Shown here: positions 5,637 through 6,184 of the stretch, one piece after another
How the letters are laid out: the number at the start of each line of letters is the position of its first letter
How positions within the stretch are numbered: position 1 is the first letter of the stretch
Assembly: GCA_964614375.1 (NCBI GenBank)
Contig: CAZTLI010000337.1
Location: 1 to 6,184 of the forward strand
Direction of reading: 5' to 3'
Origin: CAZTLI01 sp964614375
Lineage (GTDB): Bacteria; Chloroflexota; Anaerolineae; Aggregatilineales; Phototrophicaceae
DNA length: 6,184 bases
Notes under the pieces: generated by a model
What the model was told of the DNA's origin: nothing
Database searches by the model: none
What the model saw: only the letters and a program-made list of their open reading frames with translations
Translations under genes and position numbers: made by a program

Positions 5637-6184
5637 ATGCGCTATAAACACATCTGGACACAGGCCGCTGTCGTCAACATCAGGGACATTGCACAGAATG
5701 TACGCCTGTTTGAACTCGCGCCGGAAGCGGGCACACAACCCTACACTGCCGGGGCACACATTGATGTCAGCGTCTGGATAACTGACCAGCCGCAAATCCG
5801 GTCCTATTCATTGATTGGGCAGTATACCCACGACGGGCATTATCGCATCGCGGTCAAACGGCTGCCGACCAGTCGCGGTGGGTCGGATTATATGTGGCGC
5901 TTGACGGTGGGCGCGCGCTTGACCATCGCCCAACCCCAAAATTTCTTCCAACTCACATTTGATCAACCAGCGTATGTGCTGATTGCGGGCGGAATCGGTA
6001 TCACCCCGATTTATGGCATGGCACTCGAACTGCTGGACAAAGGCGCGGACTTTCGGTTGCTGTATGCCGGGTCGAGTCGGCGGGACATGCCGTTTATGGG
6101 CGATTTACAAACCCGTCTCGGCAATCGACTATCCATCTATGCTTCAGATGAAGGCCAGCGCATGGATGTCGAACGTGAAATCAG
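5637..6184 (+). CDS. vanB: VanB-like FMN/NAD(P)H oxidoreductase, reductase component (runs off the right edge)
   Basis: This is the electron-transfer partner expected for the Rieske oxygenase. It takes hydride from NAD(P)H through FMN to a 2Fe-2S centre. The 182 visible residues cover the flavin domain with RSYS (55-58), the family signature LPTSRGGSDYMW (76-87), QPQNFFQL (99-106), and the start of the nucleotide domain AGGIGITP (117-124). This order is that of phthalate dioxygenase reductase and VanB. The C-terminal plant-type ferredoxin domain, expected within a total of roughly 320 residues, lies beyond the window. The ATG at 5637 has AGGGG with 9 nt spacing and follows the regulator stop by 17 nt, indicating an operon. 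Confidence 0.9.
   Translation, partial: MRYKHIWTQAAVVNIRDIAQNVRLFELAPEAGTQPYTAGAHIDVSVWITDQPQIRSYSLIGQYTHDGHYRIAVKRLPTSRGGSDYMWRLTVGARLTIAQPQNFFQLTFDQPAYVLIAGGIGITPIYGMALELLDKGADFRLLYAGSSRRDMPFMGDLQTRLGNRLSIYASDEGQRMDVEREI

Noticed and set aside
5822..5827. GTATAC inside the reductase gene
   Set aside because: Single copy within coding sequence, flanked by A and C rather than T and A, so it lacks the full TGTATACA form.

Overview
The window is bacterial DNA of moderate GC. Coding is dense, the sigma-70-type promoters are readable, and Shine-Dalgarno sites are clear for most genes. No rRNA, tRNA, CRISPR array, insertion sequence or phage gene is visible. The genes do not fix the taxon. The mix (M16 peptidase, UDP-glucose dehydrogenase, VanA-type Rieske oxygenase, FCD-type GntR regulator) suits a free-living heterotroph; a Chloroflexota-like organism is possible, but that is a guess.

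Left part, positions 1 to about 3500, all on the minus strand. In transcription order, right to left, it holds: a short protein resembling the C-terminal half of a nucleoside 2-deoxyribosyltransferase (3243-3500); a four-helix membrane protein of unknown function with a glycine zipper (2617-3153) and its own promoter; a GNAT-type acetyltransferase (2190-2606) starting 10 nt after it; a UDP-glucose 6-dehydrogenase (647-1987) closed by a strong intrinsic terminator; and the start of an M16 zinc peptidase (372 down to the left edge) with its own strong promoter and a TTG start codon.

Right part, 3500-6184, plus strand. This is an aromatic O-demethylase-type module. It has a VanA-like Rieske oxygenase (3671-4744), a GntR/FCD regulator (4885-5619) and a VanB-like FMN/NAD reductase (5637 to the right edge, cut off before its expected 2Fe-2S domain). 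The reductase would pass electrons from NAD(P)H to the oxygenase, which would demethylate a methoxylated aromatic acid such as vanillate. The regulator is the obvious candidate to control both.

The most notable signal is in the divergent intergenic region (3501-3670). Four GTATAC palindromes, three of them in the form TGTATACA, are spaced 22, 63 and 11 bp centre to centre, all close to whole helical turns. Two lie inside a near-consensus promoter (TTGACA, 17 bp, TATACT) in front of the oxygenase gene. This looks like a repressor operator array, probably for the GntR protein encoded just downstream. I see no wholly new system. The operator array, the placement of the regulator between oxygenase and reductase, and three unusual small minus-strand proteins are the points worth following up.
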